NCBI GenBank assembly: GCA_921293015.1
Contig: OV121097.1
Span: 12,959,940-13,023,939 of the forward strand
Source of the DNA: Phorcus lineatus
Lineage: Eukaryota; Mollusca; Gastropoda; Trochida; Trochidae
Length of the DNA stretch: 64,000 nt
Reading direction: 5' to 3'
Positions 60,150-64,000 of this stretch are shown in pieces (positions within the stretch are counted from its first letter, which is position 1; each line of letters begins with the position of its first letter). Position numbers and translations under genes: made by a program. The notes under the pieces were generated by a model, which was not told the DNA's origin, did not search any database, and saw nothing but the letters and a program-made list of their open reading frames with translations.

Positions 60150-61990
60150 TAGGAAGAGATTTGAGAGTAATTTGATTTTGTTAATTTGTTCAAGAAAAGT
60201 TAAAGAAATGAAGTAATACTTTGTCAAAGTTTTTGTAAGTTTGAGTCATGTGTAGATGAAAGTCAAACATGATTCAATTTTCCTGCCAGGAGCTACAGAA
60301 AGTTATTAGCTCTTATATATCATACTGAATAGTTTACACAAGTGATTATTGAAAATAAAAATAATAACTATAAAAGAATACCCACATAGTTCCATCTCAC
60401 TTTGTTTAATATCCAAGCTATTTTTTTTCTAGAGGCAGTTATGTTCTCATATTTCTTGTTTCCTGTCAAATAATGTCATATGATTTATCAGAAAAAAATC
60501 AGATTTCTTACTTTCACCTTTTGGCTTTTCTTACAAACCAGGTAACTTGATATGAATTCTTGACAAGAGAAAACAATAAGCGGTATATATGAAATGTCAG
60601 TTAATATAAGATTTTTATGCCTATCCAATTACCATCTGCGACATATTAAATCTTATGTTTGACATTTGTTGATTATCTTTAGAATATTGATAAGAGCAAG
60701 ACTCTGAGACAGAGAAAGTTTGTTTTAGGAATGTGTACGTAGGCTAATGGTGTTGAACTCGTAACATTTCATCTCTGTAATATCATTCCCGTATTAACGA
60801 GAATACGTTGTCGTCTGAGCCAAGTGTTGACCTTTGATGGTTTCTCTTACTGTCATAGATTGTCAGTCGTAATTGTCTTGTATCTTTTATTTGGTTGGTA
60901 GTGAGTTGTTAATCATAAGATACTAATTACATGTATGGATGTAATGAAGATTTATATTTACAGTTGACCAATAAAGAAAGTAACCAGTTCTGAAAAATTT
61001 TCAGAATGAACTGACAAATGTTGCACAAAATGAAGAAAAAATGGTTCATTTATATCAGGCTATTGTTATTAACAAAATCTCATTTGAAGATTTGGTTTCT
61101 ACCATCCATGAAGATGAAACTTGCAATTTCTGGCCAAAAAGGACAATGATTTGCCCTCCAGATAGGAGAATTATCATTTTCATATGCAAGGTTTTCCTAA
61201 CCAAACATCATTTCAGATATTGCAATTGCTCGCACAAGTTATGAGACGAAGTCAACAGTCCCTTCAGAATCTTTATGAATCCCTCCAAGTTTTCATTTAC
61301 TTGATTAAAAAACTTTTACAATACCAATGTTTCCTTTTTGTGAGGCAATATTGCCTTTGGAGTCCCCCATTACTTTAGACAGTGATAAAATAGGAACCAT
61401 TTGGTTTATTGGAAACCTGAGAAGTACAAAAGCACTGTTTGCACCGTCAGACATTTCTAATCTTGATTTTTTGTGGTTAGTAATTATCTAAGGAAATGGT
61501 GTCATGACATTTAGCATAATAGATGTATTCAAATAAATGAAATTAAAAGACTCTTTAAAGTTTATAATTTTCATATCATATCTTTACTTTCAACAATGAT
61601 AGTATGAAAAAAATTTAAAAAACATACAAGTTAACAAATCTTGGGATAAACATTCACCATTTTAGTGCAAGGAAATAATGTCATTTATCTATTAGTTTTT
61701 AATATAAATAAATTCTATCATGAAGAAGTTGGTTGAGACACCAAATAAAGTTCTTGTGAAGTTTTTAATTTCATTTTCCTGATTGTGAAATTGAGATTTG
61801 AAAGTGGATTCTCAATACATTTCAATGTCAATAAAATACAGTAGATTTGAATTGAATAAGATATTCATCTTTCAAATTGAACAAAAATAAAAAATTTAGT
61901 AGCAGAATCAAACTTTTCAAAACCATGTTGATTTCTTGATCTTTTTTTTCAAAAGAAAAAAATCGCAAAAACTTTCATTCCTGAAAATCA
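60150..61990. other. AT-rich noncoding DNA
   Basis: No element was recognised. Open frames at 61041-61244 and 61184-61378 show no domain. The patch at 60720-60860 (TAACGAGAATACGTTGTCGT) is CpG-bearing and unique. Confidence 0.5.
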
Positions 61991-61994
61991 AATA

Positions 61995-62269
61995 CCGTAT
62001 TCGACGTAATAAGTGCCCGGGGCGCTTAAAAAATTGGTAAAAGGGGGCGCTAATTAAAACGATAAAAAATGTCTTGAAATACCCTGTATTCTTCACTTTA
62101 GTGGAAGTAAAAGACTTATTGAAAGACTGAAAAAACCTTCTTCAATGAATCAGCATGCAAGGTAAGCAATGTTGAGAGGTGGGCACTATTTCAGGACGCA
62201 TATTGTTAAGTCAAAAACGTGGTTGGTGGGCGCTTATAGGGGAGTGGGCGGTTATTAAGTCGAATACGG
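61995..62269. mobile_element. Second CCGTATTCGAC MITE, inverted and shorter
   Basis: Flanked by TA (61993-61994, 62270-62271). It matches the copy at 49650 in reverse orientation almost throughout (CACTTTAGTGGAAGTAAAAG, AATCAGCATGCAAGGTAAGC), but lacks about 90 internal bases present at about 49850-49950 in the other copy. Confidence 0.82.
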
Positions 62270-62959
62270 TATTTCATTTTCTGATATAGTTTTTCTGTCT
62301 TCATATTGCCTTGTAATCAACAAGTTTCCCAAGGGTTGATTTTCTGTTTGTAATGAAATCCTAGAACAGAAGCACTGAACCAACACAATAAGGAAATTAC
62401 TTCTAAATTGAACTCTCCATTATGGGAGGTAGAAATTTGGACTTTTTGATGGGATTCTTCAGTATTGGAGGAAGAAATCTCGAGGCTACAAATACTCTAA
62501 GGTTTTCAATTTTATATATATTTTTTTAAATGTTACTTGTCCTGTAGTCAAATATTTCAATCTTTCATTATATTTTTTCATTCAATGGATAAGAGAAATG
62601 ATGAATGGTTTTATTAGGGAAATTTAGCAAGGAATAATGAGAGTTTGTCCTTTTTTTCTGAGTCCACATGGTTTGATGTATTTTAATTAGTTTTGACTCC
62701 ACAGGGGAATAAGAGGCATTATCATGCAAATAACCTGTTGAATTTTTCTAAAATTTTTAATTTGTATCATACCTGTGCTTTTATCAACATGAAACATGCG
62801 ATTTTATCATTTGTAGACCTTAAGATATCTTTTATAATCCACGGTAAACACTCCAATAAATCCCCACTATAACCCTAGATCTATTATAGGCTCAACCCGA
62901 TAATTTTATTATTCAATATTCTATGTTTATGTTTATTCAGAGTTGTGCATAAATTATCT

Positions 62960-63260
62960 GGGCCTCCTTCACAAATCCCTACGGTGATCGTAAGTCTCTA
63001 AGGTAACCTTAGTGCAATGATCTGAAAATGAAGAAATTTCAGTCTCCTTTTCATTTCATTTAATATTTTTTTAAAATTTTCATTAACTGATACATTTTCA
63101 TTTCAGAGTCTAATTGTTAGACTACCTAACTCCCCTGAAATTAAGCTCTTGAGTCTTTCATAGACTTGCTTATATAGGCTTCTTACTCATTTCAGGGTCT
63201 GGCCTACAGACTAGGAGTTAGGTTAACCTATGGTTAAGGTTGCTTTGTGAAAGCAGGCCC
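62960..63260. mobile_element. GGCCTYCTTTCACAAAGC MITE with another MITE inside
   Basis: GGGCCTCCTTCACAAATCCC at 62960 and GCTTTGTGAAAGCAGGCCC ending 63260 are the ends. The middle is replaced by a roughly 194-bp insertion (about 63020-63213) related to the element at 16226. Confidence 0.78.
63020..63213. mobile_element. Rearranged hAT-like MITE nested in a MITE
   Basis: The right arm (63134-63213, ending CTGGCCTACAGACTA) matches the element at 16226 in direct orientation. The left arm (63036-63125, CAGAGTCTAATTGTTAGACT) matches it only when reversed. GGAGTTAG follows the right end at 63214-63221, and its reverse complement CTAACTCC lies at 63126-63133, next to the flipped left end. This is as expected if an 8-bp duplication was inverted with the arm. 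Confidence 0.7.
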
Positions 63261-63269
63261 TGTAGAATA

Positions 63270-64000
63270 ATTGCTAATCATGATTATGATGATTAGCATG
63301 ATGTTGAAGTAAATCTTAGTGATATCGATTATGATGAGGATTTTTTTCGGAGATGAAGAATGATAAAATTGATCTACATTGTGATTATGATTCTATTTAT
63401 TTTAAAACCTATGTTTATTTAGGTTGGTGCAAACTATGACAAAATAAATGTGATACCATCATGGTTATGATGTAGATTTTAATAAAGTTATTATGATGAG
63501 TATTATGATGGTAGAAAGGAAGATCGAAAAAATATTTTGAATTATGTTGTGGTTATATCTGATAATGTTTGTGATAATGATTGAACTAATTGAACTCGTG
63601 AAGATAAAAACATGAAAACATAAAAACATCGTTGCAAAAATAATGAGATCGTTCTAATATGACAATTAAGATGTTGATATTAACAAAGATAAGAGTAATG
63701 ATAATGTCTTTCAAAAGAAATACATTTCTAAAGGAAAAAAGTTGATTTTAAAGTTCATGAAAGAAATAATTTATCTACAGGACGTAACTCTCACTTAACA
63801 TTTTCTGTAACTTGGATCTGTTAAGAGGTTAAATTCGAAATGATTGAAAAACAAATTTAGCTTGTTGACAGTGAAGGAATTGAACTAAAAAACGTAATGT
63901 CTTGGTTTCAAAATAAATCAAATTAACGCGGTGTTCCTTTTAGCTAAGCTGAATACGATACTTGAATAATTCATCGCTTCCATTACTTTAGATAACAGTT
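63270..64000. other. GAT/TTATGAT-rich noncoding DNA to the window end
   Basis: Degenerate ATTATGATGAT-type words are scattered from 63270 to 63700, followed by ordinary AT-rich sequence. No gene was seen. Confidence 0.55.

Larger units (their letters stand above)
51333..64000 (+). other. Intron (at least 12.7 kb) downstream of the NOS1AP exon
   Basis: Begins with the donor GTAAGTAA at 51333. No sequence resembling the next PTB exon (EWTWDES, DPIYRIFYVSHD) was seen up to the window end. The interval holds SINEs, MITEs, tandem duplications, a 4.15-kb inverted-repeat element and two GC-richer unique islands. Confidence 0.68.

Overview
This window is AT-rich, CpG-poor, intron-dominated DNA from a metazoan, most probably a marine mollusc. 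Three kinds of evidence point to a mollusc. Phrases of the type (A)AGGGGAGATAAC recur on both strands (near 5550, 5970, 6110, 43346 and 52105). tRNA-derived SINEs have a tail reading GCGGTGTTAAACCC. There is also a dense population of short inverted-repeat elements. Other marine invertebrates such as echinoderms share some of these traits, so the phylum is likely but not proven. No rRNA, functional tRNA, CRISPR or prokaryote-type operon is visible.

The only confident host coding sequence is one 93-bp exon at 51240-51332 (+). It encodes the YEFKAKAIKKKK part of the PTB/PID domain of NOS1AP (CAPON), the adaptor that links neuronal nitric-oxide synthase and Scribble-type scaffolds to other partners. 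It has a consensus acceptor and donor. Everything else reads most simply as introns of this gene: at least 51 kb upstream and at least 12.7 kb downstream, with no neighbouring exon recognised. Most other open frames sit inside repeats or have no protein-like character.

Layout. 0-5 kb: TTAA-flanked and tRNA-SINE repeats, including a SINE with a perfect 8-bp target-site duplication and a SINE nested in a SINE. 5.9-8.3 kb: short tandem duplications and a decamer array. 13.9-15 kb: C-rich minisatellite and degenerate TGAT repeats. 16.2 kb: a hAT-like MITE with an 8-bp TSD. 18.2-18.6 kb: unique island. 19.8-24.4 kb: duplicated GAT-rich block, a long 22/23-bp minisatellite, a second related minisatellite, and a GAT microsatellite. 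28.86-31.85 kb: a roughly 3-kb block bounded by inverted copies of TGTCCTTACCGTTACC that encloses a broken ORF resembling OTU/vertnin-type domains; this is the best candidate for an undescribed mobile element. 32.7-33.96 kb: a decayed array of about 145-bp units. 36.2 kb: MITE. 38.6-39.1 kb: an eleven-copy 42-bp satellite containing CRE palindromes. 39-41 kb: duplicated short motif, a Penelope-like hairpin and TA repeats. 41.3-43.6 kb: unique islands, one with a CTCF-like site. 44.4-45.2 kb: a truncated CR1-type LINE abutting a tRNA-like SINE. 46.1-48.8 kb: diverged duplicated modules. 49.65-50.74 kb: a TA-flanked MITE and a SINE. 51.24 kb: NOS1AP exon, followed by a unique island. 52-55.3 kb: SINE, Kolobok/piggyBac-like MITE, tandem duplications and another unique island. 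55.94-60.09 kb: a 4.15-kb inverted-repeat element with tandem subterminal repeats. 62-63.3 kb: a second TA MITE, and a MITE carrying a nested hAT-like MITE whose left arm is inverted.

There is no gene system acting together here. The content is one exon of a neuronal adaptor gene, possible intronic regulatory islands, and a layered record of small transposons and tandem repeats. All calls come from reading the sequence by eye; family names are from memory and no database was searched.
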